64,000 bases of DNA from Vibrio sinaloensis (GCF_023195835.1 NZ_CP096199.1:2232001-2296000), one strand, 5' to 3'; shown: positions 19,875 through 29,661, numbered from the stretch's first letter. Program-made: numbers and translations. The notes: generated by a model from the letters alone, not told the origin.

Positions 19875-20903
19875 TTAGCGCATTGCAGCGCTGTTACCAT
19901 GATCTTGATCACATCGGTTCGCGTGCTTTATTTGATACATGGCTTGGTCTGCTTGCTTGATGAGCTGCTGCAAAGAAGCAACCTCAAACACTTTAGCAAC
20001 GGCTTTACCCAAACTTACCCGCACAGTCAAACCATCAACAACCGCCAACTGTTCAATTTGTTGATTAAACTTCTGCTCAACTTCCTCAAAGGCTTGTAAG
20101 TCATTAGCAAACGCAAAAGTGACGAACTCATCGCCGCCATAACGACCATTTAAACTGCAGGCAGTAAAGATCTGATTAAAGCACTCACCAACTTGAGCTA
20201 ATACTTTGTCTCCAACCTCATGACCGTAATGATCGTTGATCTGTTTAAACTGATCGATGTCGGCAAAAAAGCAGGCGACATAGTCGAGATCAGTGTTCAA
20301 GCAATCACGTGCTCGTTGCAATAATGCTCGTCGATTAAGGCAACGAGTCAAAGAGTCATAGCGAGCATGATAATGAAGTTGATGTTCTAACTCATATTTC
20401 TCCCATGCCACCGCATATAACGAAGCCAACATCTCCAGCACCTCCAGTTCATGCGCTTCGGGAGTCGAAGGTTCATGGCTGTAGATAGCAAAAGTGCCCA
20501 TAGCGGATTTCTTGCTTGACAGAATCGGCACAGACCAGCAGGCATGTAAATTGGCTTGTTGGGTCAGTGAAGTAAAAGGCGCCCAATTGATGTGCTGGTT
20601 AATATTGTCGACCACCACTGTGGATTTACGATAGGCAGCCGCCCCACACGATCCAACATTTGGGCCAATGCTTACTCCTTCGATCGCTTGGTTGTAGAAC
20701 TCAGGTAGGTTGGGGGCGTACTCTAAATAAAGACGCTTATCTTGGTTATCTAAGCGCAAGATAGACGCTCGTCGTTCGCCAAACCAGCTTTCAGAAAGGT
20801 CTACGACTCTATGATTGAGCTCTTCCTTTCCCATTCCTAGTGCTAGCTTGGCGAGCAACTTATTGACTTCTCTGTGAGCAGTGAGAAGCTTCAAGTAACT
20901 CAT
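19875..20903 (-). CDS. GAF-domain diguanylate cyclase
   Basis: A 342-residue soluble protein. Residues about 18-165 form a GAF sensor domain (GSCGAAAYRKSTVVVDNI, WSVPILSS). Residues about 180-335 form a GGDEF domain with intact RYGGDEF at 255-260 and the metal/substrate segment FFADIDQFKQIND. It should make cyclic-di-GMP. The RxxD inhibitory I-site expected just before GGDEF is absent. The GAF ligand is unknown and there is no neighbour on the same strand. Confidence 0.88.
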   Translation of the reverse strand: MSYLKLLTAHREVNKLLAKLALGMGKEELNHRVVDLSESWFGERRASILRLDNQDKRLYLEYAPNLPEFYNQAIEGVSIGPNVGSCGAAAYRKSTVVVDNINQHINWAPFTSLTQQANLHACWSVPILSSKKSAMGTFAIYSHEPSTPEAHELEVLEMLASLYAVAWEKYELEHQLHYHARYDSLTRCLNRRALLQRARDCLNTDLDYVACFFADIDQFKQINDHYGHEVGDKVLAQVGECFNQIFTACSLNGRYGGDEFVTFAFANDLQAFEEVEQKFNQQIEQLAVVDGLTVRVSLGKAVAKVFEVASLQQLIKQADQAMYQIKHANRCDQDHGNSAAMR

Positions 20904-21340
20904 TGTGGCGGACTCTAATAGTTTTTTAGTTATATACGCAGAAAAGTAGCATATAAATTAATTTCATACGCAGATCATTACCTCATTAATTAGAATCTAT
21001 TAATGTAATCAATAATGGCATCACTGGTATCATACAAGATGATAAGGTGGGTAAAGATATTCTCTCACTTAAGGCATCTTTGTGGCTGAGATACGTAGGA
21101 TCTTAATCTGATCTTCGGCTAAATCCGATATGATCAGCGATCTGGCCAATAAAGAATATTTATATCACCACACACCGAAAGCATAAGTTACATATGCTGC
21201 ATTTGCATTTATAGCAAAATAAAAAACCAATAGGGACATTAAATAATAGAGAATTAAGAATTTAATAAAACGATCGCTTTTGAAATTAATGCAATTACAC
21301 TAAGGTGTATTTCAACTTAACCGCCCCTAACCACTCTCTT
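20904..21340. other. 437-base AT-rich intergenic region without a gene
   Basis: No supported coding region. The sequence is AT-rich with many short T/A runs. Around 21072-21139 it resembles a thiamine-pyrophosphate aptamer in pieces (GGCTGAGATACG at 21084-21095, TCTGATC at 21107-21113, ATCAGCG at 21133-21139), but the 5' GGGG strand and the final AGGGA are missing. No thiamine gene follows on either strand. Confidence 0.4.
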
Positions 21341-22015
21341 TCAAACGCCCAAATACCGGGGTCTTCGGTAAATTCTGGTTGGCCTCCCCACCCGCCCATG
21401 AGCGAGAAACGCTTCAAGATCGCCTTGGTCAACAGCGGTGTCGAGATAACGTCTTGCTGTACTTTTACTGATAGAGAAACGGACGGCGATATCGCTCACA
21501 CTCAACTCTATGTTGGCATGACTGAACTGCTCGACAATCTGCCTTAAGGTGTACGCATCAGTGCTGCTATTTTTACGCTGAGCATGACCACGCTGAAACA
21601 AAGTATCCAGCTCGGTTTGCTGCAAGCTTTGGCCGTGACTCAACGTATGCTGCATCATGCAAAACTTATCCAAGCTGTTGGCCAAACGTTGATAATCAAG
21701 TGGTTTGACTAGGTAATCGAACGCCCCATAACGCAGTGCCTTTTGCACAGTTTCAACGTCATTGGCGGCCGTGACCAAGATGATCTCAGGTCGATGGGGC
21801 AAACTGTGTAAAAAGGGCAGAAAATCGATTCCGAGTCCATCAGGTAGATAGTTGTCAACAAGCACCACATCATAGTTGATTTGCTCTAGCAGCGGCTTCG
21901 CCTGTGCAAGCGAGGCGCACGTATCTTGACGCTGAAAGCGTTTGTCGCGTGCAATAAACTGCCGATGTAGCATTGCGATATCTCTATCATCTTCAATGAT
22001 AAGTACGTTATGCAT
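21341..22015 (-). CDS. Response regulator, CitB/DcuR/DpiA type
   Basis: Start ATG 22015 gives 224 residues beginning MHNVLIIEDD; the frame is open to 22054 but that adds 13 residues ahead of the receiver. The receiver domain (1-120) has acidic pocket D9/D10, phospho-acceptor D54 in LVDNYLPDG, and a Lys in YLVKPL. The C-terminal DNA-binding domain has an HTH (SVSDIAVRFSISKSTARRYLD). The start overlaps the end of the kinase gene by 8 bases, so the pair is translationally coupled. It likely activates the divergent DASS transporter in response to a di- or tricarboxylate. Confidence 0.88.
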   Translation of the reverse strand: MHNVLIIEDDRDIAMLHRQFIARDKRFQRQDTCASLAQAKPLLEQINYDVVLVDNYLPDGLGIDFLPFLHSLPHRPEIILVTAANDVETVQKALRYGAFDYLVKPLDYQRLANSLDKFCMMQHTLSHGQSLQQTELDTLFQRGHAQRKNSSTDAYTLRQIVEQFSHANIELSVSDIAVRFSISKSTARRYLDTAVDQGDLEAFLAHGRVGRPTRIYRRPRYLGV

Positions 22016-23597
22016 GGCTAACCTCTGGAAAGTAGATAGTAAACTGGGTTTCATCTCGATCGCTGTCTAGCTCAATATAGCCTTGCGCCTCTTCAACCAC
22101 AGATTGCACTAAGTGCATGCCGATTCCCCGTTCATAAAAGTCGCCTTTGGTGGTAAAGCCCAATTGGCATAAACTGTCCAAACTCACCTGGATACTGGGT
22201 CCATTATTGGCCACAGCAAGTACTCGCTCGCTGGGAGTTTGGTACATCACCACTCGAATTCGGCCCTGCTCGCGGCCCTCTAACGCCTCAATGCTATTGT
22301 TGACTAAGTTAGCCAGCACTGAACTTAAGGCTTGCTCATCCAGCTTCTCTGGCAGAGCTTGCCATCCATGCAGTTCGGTTAAATCGACCTGGATGTTTTT
22401 TTCTGCCGCTTTACCGAGGTGGGCTAACAACAACCCAGAAATCAAAGGCAGCGATTGCAATTGAGCGACACTATCCATGTTAGCCTGATTCGCTTGCGAC
22501 TGGCTCAACAGCATCTCTAACGCTTGATCAACATGTCCTAGTTGCAGCAGCCCAGTGATGGTTGATAGCTTATTTTGATGCTCGTGCCTGGTAACACGGA
22601 TAGACTCAAGGTAGCTGCTGACCTGACTGATTTTATTTGACAGCAGTTGTAACTCTTTTTGCGCTCTCAGAGTGAAGACGGCGCCTGGTTCCCATTCCGA
22701 TTCAAGCGGTAGAGTTACCCGTGTCAGGACTAAGTTGCGGCCGTTAATACGCACCAGTTGGTCAATGAAGTCGTCACCTTGCAGTTGGAAGTATTGCGGT
22801 TCGGTTAAAAGGCTGGCTATCGGCTGTGGCCAATTGGTATCACGCTCAATACCAAGCAGAGTTTTGGCCGAGTCATTACACAAATAGACCTCCCCCATAG
22901 CGTTGATCGCGACTATCCCCTCGTGAGCCGCTTGCAATACTCCAGCGCTAGTTTGTAAGGTCTGCTGCAGTTGCCATGGCTCCAAATGTTGCATCTTGTC
23001 ACGGATGTATTCTGAAAACCGCCAAGCGACTAAGCCAGACAGCAGTACACTGACAATGGTAAACAGGATCAAAGGCGATAGGGTTTGTTCATTGACCACC
23101 GCAATGGATTGCAGCAAGTAGCCGACTTTGACCATGCCAACGATGGTGCCCGTATCGTCAATAAGCGGCGAGATGTAGCGTACCGAAGGCCCTAAAGAGC
23201 CAACGCTGTAAGATAGATAAGACTCCCCGGTTGTAAGTGCGTGCTCGATATCTCCGCCAACCACAGGTAAACCGACTCGATCAGCCACTGGATGCGCCAG
23301 GCGAATGCCGTGCGCATCGCTGACGGTAATGAAGTCAGCATCGGTAGCACCTTGCAAGCGGTGAATAATATTTCCAACTTGATCACTATCGCGCAACTTA
23401 ACTGCCGCGATCAACGAAGGGAGCTGTGCTAATTGTTGGGTCTGGACTTGCGCCCGCAAAGCCACTTGTTCATCGAGAACCTGATTGAGTCGCTCAGTAG
23501 CCACTAACCACCAACCCATCGAGCCCAAAGTCAATGCACCACATAGCAGTACGGTCAGGTGCATGGTAAAAGAGCGGGGGAAAATTCGCGTTGCCAT
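22008..23597 (-). CDS. Sensor histidine kinase, CitA/DcuS type
   Basis: A 529-residue membrane kinase. TM1 lies about 14-33 and a periplasmic PAS-like (PDC/sCACHE) sensor about 40-170, including GDIEHALTTGESY. TM2 lies about 174-192, a cytoplasmic PAS domain about 215-315, then the HisKA-type box RHEHQNKLSTITGLLQ (His338). The N-box (NLVNNSIEAL) and G-box (ERGIGMHLVQ) follow. CitA/DcuS proteins bind citrate, fumarate, succinate or related acids in the periplasm. The ligand here is not decided by sequence. It is first gene of the two-gene operon and faces the DASS transporter. Confidence 0.9.
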   Translation of the reverse strand: MATRIFPRSFTMHLTVLLCGALTLGSMGWWLVATERLNQVLDEQVALRAQVQTQQLAQLPSLIAAVKLRDSDQVGNIIHRLQGATDADFITVSDAHGIRLAHPVADRVGLPVVGGDIEHALTTGESYLSYSVGSLGPSVRYISPLIDDTGTIVGMVKVGYLLQSIAVVNEQTLSPLILFTIVSVLLSGLVAWRFSEYIRDKMQHLEPWQLQQTLQTSAGVLQAAHEGIVAINAMGEVYLCNDSAKTLLGIERDTNWPQPIASLLTEPQYFQLQGDDFIDQLVRINGRNLVLTRVTLPLESEWEPGAVFTLRAQKELQLLSNKISQVSSYLESIRVTRHEHQNKLSTITGLLQLGHVDQALEMLLSQSQANQANMDSVAQLQSLPLISGLLLAHLGKAAEKNIQVDLTELHGWQALPEKLDEQALSSVLANLVNNSIEALEGREQGRIRVVMYQTPSERVLAVANNGPSIQVSLDSLCQLGFTTKGDFYERGIGMHLVQSVVEEAQGYIELDSDRDETQFTIYFPEVSHA

Positions 23598-23867
23598 GAT
23601 GTGATGATTCCGATTAATTCAGGCTAAGAATACGTGGTTGCTCGCCAAACGTCAGCGCGAATCGCTGCTAAGTTGAACGCGATCGCATCGATGACGTTTA
23701 TCGGCTTAATTAATTTAATGCCGTTAATCTCAGCTTGCTTGCAGTCAAGATTTGCACTGGTTTGAAGAGTCAACACTCTCGTCAATCTCGACTGTGAGTT
23801 TTTGATTTATCACAGGTTTTGAATCGCTAGCACTGGTTAAGTTAGACAAAAATCTAAGGAGGGTTTT

Positions 23868-25274
23868 ATGCTAACTTCAAGTAATATTCGGCTATTCATG
23901 CTAGCGATCATCGGGGTGATACTGTGGTTTAGTCCCATTCCACAAGGACTCACCGAACAAGCATGGCAGATGATGACGGTTTTCGTCGTCACGGTTCTTA
24001 GTTTGATCATTGCGCCACTCCCCTTAGGGGCTATGGCATTGATCGGATTGACCGCTGCCACACTACTTGGTGTTCTGCCCATCAAGACCGCTCTGACTGG
24101 GTTCGCCCATCCGACCATTTGGATGATCGCGGCGGCATTTTTTATTTCTCGCGGCTTTATTAGCACTGGCTTTGGTCGCCGGGTCGGTTATTGGTTTATC
24201 GCCAAGCTTGGCAACAGCTCTCTCGGATTGGCTTACGGATTGGTGCTGACCGACTTACTGTTCGCTCCAGCCACACCAAGTACCACCGCGCGCTGTGGCG
24301 GGATCATCTCTCCACTGTTTCGCTCGGTTGCCACCGCGTATGACTCGGACCCTGAAAAAGGCACCGAGAACAAAATTGGCGCATTTTTGGTTCAATGTAT
24401 TTTTCAGTGTAACGCCATTACCTGTGCCATGTTCCTCACCTCAATGGCCGGCAACCCACTGGCAGCGAACTTCGCCAAAGAGCAAGGCGTTGAAATTACT
24501 TGGGCAGGCTGGGCATTAGCCGCGATTGTTCCAGGTATCATCTGTTTGTTTTTGATTCCTCTGGTGATGTACTTTGTGTTCCCGCCTGAGTTGAAGAAAA
24601 CGCCGGAGATGCGACTCATCGCCAAACAGAAATTGGCAGAGATGGGGGCAATGACTCGCAACGAGTGGATGGTAGGCATCACCTTTATCGGTATGGTCAG
24701 CCTGTGGGTACTTGGCCCAACATTAGGCATTCACTCAACCGTCACTGCACTCTTGGGCCTGGTGTTTTTGCTGATAACTCGCACCATAACCTGGGATGCA
24801 GTGCTACAGGAAAAAGAAGCCTGGCATACCATCACTTGGTTCGCAGTCTTGGTTATGATGGCGGCACAGTTGAACAAACTCGGTTTTATCGCTTGGTTTG
24901 GAGACATGATCGCCAACTCACTCTCTGGCTATGGCTGGTTGAGCACCTTGGCGATTTTGTTACTGGTTTACTATTACAGCCACTACTTGATGGCAAGCGC
25001 TATGGCTCATATCAGCGCTATGTATTCGGCTTTCCTTGCGATCGCGATTGCCGCAGGTGCGCCTCCGATGTTGGCGGCGATCGTTCTAGGTATGTTCAGC
25101 AATCTCTATATGTCGACAACCCACTACTCTTCCGGCCCCGCCCCGATACTATTCGGTGCAGGCTTCCTGAGCCTTCAAAACTGGTGGAAGATAGGTTTTG
25201 TTTTCTCGCTCATTGTGATTCCCGTGTTCTTCTTTATTGGCGGAGCCTGGTGGAAGTTACTCGGAATGTGGTAA
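23868..25274 (+). CDS. DASS-family anion transporter (CitT/TtdT-like)
   Basis: A 468-residue inner-membrane carrier with 11-12 hydrophobic helices. DASS motifs are in both halves: APATPSTTARCGG near 128-140 and the C-terminal counterpart SNLYMSTTHYSSGPAPILFG. Family members move citrate, tartrate, succinate or 2-oxoglutarate by Na+ symport or antiport. Resemblance to CitT/TtdT favours antiport of a di/tricarboxylate. A strong ribosome site (AAGGAGG) lies 7 bases before ATG 23868. It is divergent from the CitAB-type two-component genes, 270 bases away, and followed by a UUCG-loop terminator. Confidence 0.9.
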   Translation: MLTSSNIRLFMLAIIGVILWFSPIPQGLTEQAWQMMTVFVVTVLSLIIAPLPLGAMALIGLTAATLLGVLPIKTALTGFAHPTIWMIAAAFFISRGFISTGFGRRVGYWFIAKLGNSSLGLAYGLVLTDLLFAPATPSTTARCGGIISPLFRSVATAYDSDPEKGTENKIGAFLVQCIFQCNAITCAMFLTSMAGNPLAANFAKEQGVEITWAGWALAAIVPGIICLFLIPLVMYFVFPPELKKTPEMRLIAKQKLAEMGAMTRNEWMVGITFIGMVSLWVLGPTLGIHSTVTALLGLVFLLITRTITWDAVLQEKEAWHTITWFAVLVMMAAQLNKLGFIAWFGDMIANSLSGYGWLSTLAILLLVYYYSHYLMASAMAHISAMYSAFLAIAIAAGAPPMLAAIVLGMFSNLYMSTTHYSSGPAPILFGAGFLSLQNWWKIGFVFSLIVIPVFFFIGGAWWKLLGMW

Positions 25275-25276
25275 TA

Positions 25277-25302
25277 GAAAGCCCGCTTCGGCGGGCTTAT
25301 TT
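25277..25302. terminator. Bidirectional terminator with TTCG tetraloop
   Basis: An 8-bp stem (25279-25286 with 25291-25298) capped by TTCG, with A-rich and T-rich flanks, sits between the convergent DASS and alaX genes. Confidence 0.85.
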
Positions 25303-26161
25303 ATTGCGGGCGAACTTGAGTCAACATCTCTATATGCTGCTGATCCACTTGGCTAACACTCACTTCAATTGCTGCAAACTCACGCAAACTCTGTGCATGG
25401 GTACCCCCACATGGGATCTGTGCAACTGAACCTTCGCCTAAATCACACTGCCAATAGCGTGAGTCGGTCAATTTCTCACCATGACACTGGATATGGATCG
25501 GGGCACCCAAACTTAACCAATCCCCAAGCTGGCGATTTACTCGGCTCTCAATGTCACTCAAGTTGGCCAACACATCGCTGCTATTCAAACCGCGCTTGCG
25601 CAGGGTTTTGCCTAGGCGGTAGTGGTCAGTACATCTGTCTGGGGTGACAAAACTGGTCACTTGCGCGTAGCTGTTGAAATCATAGTTGCCATGTGGATCT
25701 TTACGCTCCGCGTCTTTGCGCCAATATTGTTGCTCAACCAAAACCTTGTTCAGTGCCAAATAGGCTAAGTGGCCGGCACTGTGCCCGCGGCTAAGAGCCT
25801 GTTGATGTGCTTTATCTACCTTGAGTTCAACACACTGCGAGGGATGAACATCGTCCACCTCTTTTGCCAAGCAATGGACCACAACAAACACCCAACCTGG
25901 CTCATCACGCTTGACTGGAATCGCCTGACCGACATACAGCTCGTTGCTACCCAACTCGACCGCCCCGACTTGGCAATCCAGCACTGGGTGAGCGTTGAGG
26001 TAGCCTCGATCTGCCGGGTGATCAGGCCAAATGTGACTCACTGGATGAAAAGGCGTTTGCTCTGTAACGACATAGAGATAATCGCTGCCCAACTCTACAC
26101 GCTGCACAGGCGATTGAAGTTGCCATGTTGCATGACAAAAGCGAATGGTGGTGGGAGTCAT
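25301..26161 (-). CDS. AlaX-like alanyl-tRNA editing protein
   Basis: A free-standing homologue of the editing domain of alanyl/threonyl-tRNA synthetases that removes wrongly attached amino acids (Ser/Gly) from tRNA-Ala. The 286 residues contain the two zinc-binding motifs: H127-x3-H131 in GHSAGHLAY and C251-x3-H255 in PCGGTHAQ. The N-terminal about 110 residues form the beta-barrel expected for AlaX-M-type proteins. Length is longer than the shortest AlaX class. It lies downstream of der, from which a terminator separates it. Confidence 0.85.
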   Translation of the reverse strand: MTPTTIRFCHATWQLQSPVQRVELGSDYLYVVTEQTPFHPVSHIWPDHPADRGYLNAHPVLDCQVGAVELGSNELYVGQAIPVKRDEPGWVFVVVHCLAKEVDDVHPSQCVELKVDKAHQQALSRGHSAGHLAYLALNKVLVEQQYWRKDAERKDPHGNYDFNSYAQVTSFVTPDRCTDHYRLGKTLRKRGLNSSDVLANLSDIESRVNRQLGDWLSLGAPIHIQCHGEKLTDSRYWQCDLGEGSVAQIPCGGTHAQSLREFAAIEVSVSQVDQQHIEMLTQVRPQ

Positions 26162-26174
26162 ATGATGTTCCTTA

Positions 26175-26207
26175 AAAAAAACGCCGATATCACATCGGCG
26201 TTTTTAC
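26175..26207 (-). terminator. Intrinsic terminator of der
   Basis: An 11-bp perfect stem (26178-26188 with 26194-26204, loop ATCAC) flanked by A and T runs, 17 bases past the der stop. It could also act on plus-strand transcripts. Confidence 0.85.
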
Positions 26208-26223
26208 TCTATTGTTATTAGGG

Positions 26224-27711
26224 TTACTTTTTACGATTTTTCATCATTCCCATCAAGCGCTTGCGTTTGCGCTCTTGAGACAAAGTCATCTTATTCGATT
26301 TACCCTCAAATGGGTTTTCGCTGTTTTGGAACTGGATTCTAATTGGCGTTCCCATGATTTCTAATGATTTACGGAAGTAGTTCATCAGATAGCGTTTGTA
26401 CGAATCTGGCAGCTCGTTCACTTGGTTACCATGGATAACCACGATAGGTGGGTTGTAACCACCTGCGTGTGCGTATTTTAGTTTCACACGTCGTCCGCGA
26501 ACCAAAGGCGGCTGATGGTCTTCCGTCGCCATCTTCATAATACGAGTTAGGACAGAGGTACCGACACGGGTCGTTGCCGACTTGTAAGCCTCTTGCACCG
26601 ATTCAAACAGGTGACCAACCCCCGTACCATGCAGCGCTGAAATGAAGTGGATACGCGCAAAATCAACAAAGCCTAAACGGCGATCCAGTTCTTTCTTGAC
26701 GTGCTCTTTGACATCAATATCCAAACCGTCCCATTTGTTTACCGCAATCACGATAGAGCGGCCCGCATTCAAAGCAAAACCAAGCAGACTCAAGTCTTGA
26801 TCAGAAATATTTTCACGGGCGTCAATCACCAACAGCACTACGTTGGCATCTTCGACTGCTTTTAACGTTTTTACCACGGAGAACTTCTCTACCGTTTCAT
26901 TAATTCGTTTTCGGCGGCGAACACCTGCAGTGTCAATCAAAACGTATTCACGTCCATCACGTTCCATCGGAATGTAGATAGAATCACGCGTGGTGCCGGG
27001 CATGTCATAAACCACAACACGCTCTTCACCTAAGATACGGTTGGTTAGCGTCGATTTACCTACGTTCGGACGCCCAATGATAGCAAGCTTAATCGGTTGA
27101 TCTTGCAGACGTTTGAATTCGGCTTCCGCCTCTTCTTCGCTGTATTCTAGCTTCTCGTCTTCGGCGTCTTCGAACTCGGTTAAGTCTTCGATTTCACCTT
27201 TCGCTTCCTCGGCCATTTTTTCGGCAAAAGGATTAAGCGCACGGTCAATCAAAGCGCCGACGCCACGGCCATGTGCTGCGGCGATCTGATACATATTCTC
27301 TACGCCTAACTGCCAAAAATCAGCCGATGCCGCATCTGCATCGATACCATCAACTTTGTTCACCACTAGCATCGAAGGCTTTTCAATTTTGCGTAAATGG
27401 TTGGCAATAGCAATATCGGCCGGTGTCAGTCCAGCGCGGCCATCGACCATAAACAGCACCACATCGGCTTCATCAATAGCCGCAAGTGACTGTTCAGCCA
27501 TTTTGGTTTCGACACCCTCTTCGGTACCGTCAATACCACCGGTGTCGATAACGATAAATTCATGCTCACCAAGCTTCGCTTGACCATACTTACGGTCACG
27601 AGTTAAGCCAGGGAAATCCGCAACCAATGCGTCGCGAGTACGAGTCAGTCGGTTAAACAACGTCGATTTACCAACGTTTGGACGCCCGACAAGCGCAACA
27701 ACAGGTACCAT
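26224..27711 (-). CDS. der: Double-GTPase ribosome biogenesis factor Der (EngA)
   Basis: Der assists 50S ribosomal subunit assembly. It has two tandem Era-like GTPase domains. The first P-loop is GRPNVGKST near 8-16, with NKVD as G4. The second is GRPNVGKST near 211, with DMPGTT and NKWD. An acidic linker lies between the domains (about 165-205). A C-terminal KH-like domain and a basic tail ([15 protein letters not shown]) follow. 495 residues is normal. It ends the bamB-der neighbourhood of the conserved cluster. Confidence 0.97.
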   Translation of the reverse strand: MVPVVALVGRPNVGKSTLFNRLTRTRDALVADFPGLTRDRKYGQAKLGEHEFIVIDTGGIDGTEEGVETKMAEQSLAAIDEADVVLFMVDGRAGLTPADIAIANHLRKIEKPSMLVVNKVDGIDADAASADFWQLGVENMYQIAAAHGRGVGALIDRALNPFAEKMAEEAKGEIEDLTEFEDAEDEKLEYSEEEAEAEFKRLQDQPIKLAIIGRPNVGKSTLTNRILGEERVVVYDMPGTTRDSIYIPMERDGREYVLIDTAGVRRRKRINETVEKFSVVKTLKAVEDANVVLLVIDARENISDQDLSLLGFALNAGRSIVIAVNKWDGLDIDVKEHVKKELDRRLGFVDFARIHFISALHGTGVGHLFESVQEAYKSATTRVGTSVLTRIMKMATEDHQPPLVRGRRVKLKYAHAGGYNPPIVVIHGNQVNELPDSYKRYLMNYFRKSLEIMGTPIRIQFQNSENPFEGKSNKMTLSQERKRKRLMGMMKNRKK

Positions 27712-27742
27712 AACAACCTCTACAATATTCTTTCTTTATGTA

Positions 27743-27793
27743 GTTATAGGTAACCACTCATACAATGCCATTGATGAGCACTTTACCTATAAC
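27743..27793. repeat. 51-base near-palindrome in the der-bamB gap
   Basis: The outer arms GTTATAGGTAA (27743-27753) and TTACCTATAAC (27783-27793) enclose CTCAT/ATGAG and a central CAATGCCATTG, giving an almost symmetric cruciform. No T-run follows. Whether it is a regulatory site, an RNA processing stem or a dispersed repeat cannot be told from one copy. Confidence 0.55.
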
Positions 27794-27814
27794 CACATGT
27801 TACTTTGGGGTCTA

Positions 27815-27855
27815 ACACAAACAAACGGCTCCCAACTGTTGCCAGCTAGGAGCCG
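27815..27855 (-). terminator. Terminator-like hairpin after bamB
   Basis: Stem CGGCTCC (27826-27832) with GGAGCCG (27849-27855) and an inner CTG/CAG pair. On the minus strand it is followed by a T-rich tail. It lies 21 bases past the bamB stop. Confidence 0.6.
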
Positions 27856-27876
27856 AATGTGAATTATATCACACGA

Positions 27877-29037
27877 TTACTTGTTGATCGTTAGTTTCTT
27901 TACATCGCCATCACGAGTCACCAGCACGTAACCATCTTCGACTGGCGTCGGTCCGACGGCAAAACCACTGGAACTGACTTGCTGCATCGAAACGAAATCA
28001 CCGCTATCACGCTCTAACCAGTACAAGTAGCCTTCGCTATCGCCAACCACCAAGTACGAATCGATAATCACAGGGGCTGTCACGAGACGGTTTTCTAACT
28101 GCTCATTGGTCCATAGCTCAGTACCACTGCGAGCATCTACCGCGATCAAATGATCTTGCTCAGTCACCAAATAGATGCTGCTGGCATCACTGGCCAAATT
28201 TGAAGCTGATGAGTAGTTACGTTTCCACGATGCCTCACCAGAACGCAAGTCGATGGCCGTCAACTGACCGTTGTAGCCAACGATATACAGTGAACTACCC
28301 AAAATCAGTGGCGAAGCGTCAACGTCGACCAAACGATCGATTTCTGTCGCGCCTTGCGGCTTACCGATCGGTTGTTGCCAAATCAGTTGTCCACGCTCAA
28401 CAATCGCTGCGGCTAAACGTCCGTTAGCCGTGCCCCAAAACACGCCACCCGAGGCAGTCACTGGCGCGCTGTTACCGCGCAGGGTTAAGTTCGGTACTTC
28501 GGTACTGATGGTCCATCTTGTCTCGCCAGTCACTTGATCTAACGCGAGCAAAATACCTTTGTTGGTGTGAACAATCACCAAGTTACTATCCGTTGCTGGC
28601 GCAGCAAGAACTTCACCATTGACGTCGACTTGCCAATTGAGCTCACCCGTTTCTTGGTCGAAAGCGAACACACGTCCATTTTCGCTACCAATAAAGAGTT
28701 GTCCGTATCCGGCTGTAATACCGCCAGACAAACGGGCAGAGACATCTTCTTCGACATTCGCCTGCCAAATTAGACGCCCGTTTTCAGGGTCGAGCGCTTT
28801 CACCATGCCATCGCGGCTAGCAACAAAGACTTTATCGTAGGCATACTCTGCTGATAACTTAGAGTAAAACTGACCGACCCCTTTGCCTATTGAGCTCGTC
28901 CACTGAGTGGTGGGGGTAAACGCACTGCTGACCTGAGGCACAGGTGCCATAATCACGGTATCTTCTTCGCCGGCACACCCCGCCAACACACCGACACATA
29001 TTGCAGTTGCAAGGGCTTTTTTGAGCAAATTCTTCAT
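27877..29037 (-). CDS. bamB: Outer-membrane protein assembly lipoprotein BamB
   Basis: BamB is the beta-propeller lipoprotein of the BAM complex that inserts outer-membrane barrels. A lipoprotein signal ends VLAGC (Cys21) and is followed by AGEED. The remaining 365 residues contain repeated PQQ-type propeller blades (VYVVGYNG-, LYWLERDSG-like segments with W/Y-rich ends). Length 386 is typical. It sits between yfgM and der, 9 bases after yfgM, so it is probably cotranscribed with the hisS-yfgM group. Confidence 0.96.
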   Translation of the reverse strand: MKNLLKKALATAICVGVLAGCAGEEDTVIMAPVPQVSSAFTPTTQWTSSIGKGVGQFYSKLSAEYAYDKVFVASRDGMVKALDPENGRLIWQANVEEDVSARLSGGITAGYGQLFIGSENGRVFAFDQETGELNWQVDVNGEVLAAPATDSNLVIVHTNKGILLALDQVTGETRWTISTEVPNLTLRGNSAPVTASGGVFWGTANGRLAAAIVERGQLIWQQPIGKPQGATEIDRLVDVDASPLILGSSLYIVGYNGQLTAIDLRSGEASWKRNYSSASNLASDASSIYLVTEQDHLIAVDARSGTELWTNEQLENRLVTAPVIIDSYLVVGDSEGYLYWLERDSGDFVSMQQVSSSGFAVGPTPVEDGYVLVTRDGDVKKLTINK

Positions 29038-29046
29038 CCGGAGCCC

Positions 29047-29661
29047 TTACTTGGCTAAATCATCCAACTTTAGTTGCAGCGTTTGACTGGTAGAATCTAA
29101 CTGCTGTGCTTCCTCATAGGCGGCGTATGCACCTTGCTCATCACCTTTGCGCAGCAAAATGTCACCTTTGAGCTCTGCCACGCGGCCAGCCCAAGTCTGG
29201 TCATTAATATTTGCCAGTTGCGCAATCGCAGCATCAAACTCGCCTTGCTCCGCTTTGATACGCGCTAAACGGTAGTCAATCACAACCGACAACGCAGGAT
29301 CTTGAGTTGAGCTTTTCGCCCATTCGAGTTGCGCTACAGCTTCATCTAAGTTGCCTGCTTCTACCTGCACTTTGGCTAACTGAAGCGCGGCTAAGGTGGC
29401 ATATTCCGTCTCTTTATTCGCATCAATGAAAGCTTGAACGCCCGACTCGGCACCCGCTCCTTGCTGAGCAAGCTGCTGAACCGCTTGGGTATAACTTTCA
29501 GAGGCAGCTTCTTGAGCGGCAGTTACTGAGTCTTGGTAGTAACGCCAACCGAATAGACCACCTAGACCCAAAACGGCACCAAAGATCACGGCTTTACCGT
29601 TCTCTTTCCACCAATCTTTGATCGCTTCTACTTGTTGTTCTTCAGTATCGTAGAGTTCCAC
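29047..29661 (-). CDS. yfgM: YfgM family SecYEG-associated TPR protein
   Basis: A 204-residue inner-membrane protein with a short cytoplasmic N-terminus (EQQVEAIKDWWKENGK), one TM helix (about 23-42, VIFGAVLGLGGLFGWRYY) and periplasmic TPR repeats. In E. coli YfgM associates with the Sec translocon and periplasmic chaperones. Placement between hisS and bamB is the conserved order. A hairpin (29681-29702, 8-bp stem AGTGGTGA/TCACCACT) without a T-run lies in the hisS-yfgM gap. Confidence 0.93.
   Translation of the reverse strand: MELYDTEEQQVEAIKDWWKENGKAVIFGAVLGLGGLFGWRYYQDSVTAAQEAASESYTQAVQQLAQQGAGAESGVQAFIDANKETEYATLAALQLAKVQVEAGNLDEAVAQLEWAKSSTQDPALSVVIDYRLARIKAEQGEFDAAIAQLANINDQTWAGRVAELKGDILLRKGDEQGAYAAYEEAQQLDSTSQTLQLKLDDLAK

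Noticed and set aside
24665..25429. Long plus-strand frame of 254 codons overlapping the DASS gene
   Set aside because: It lies in another frame inside a well-supported transporter, and its product is rich in Arg/Cys/His with no recognisable motif.
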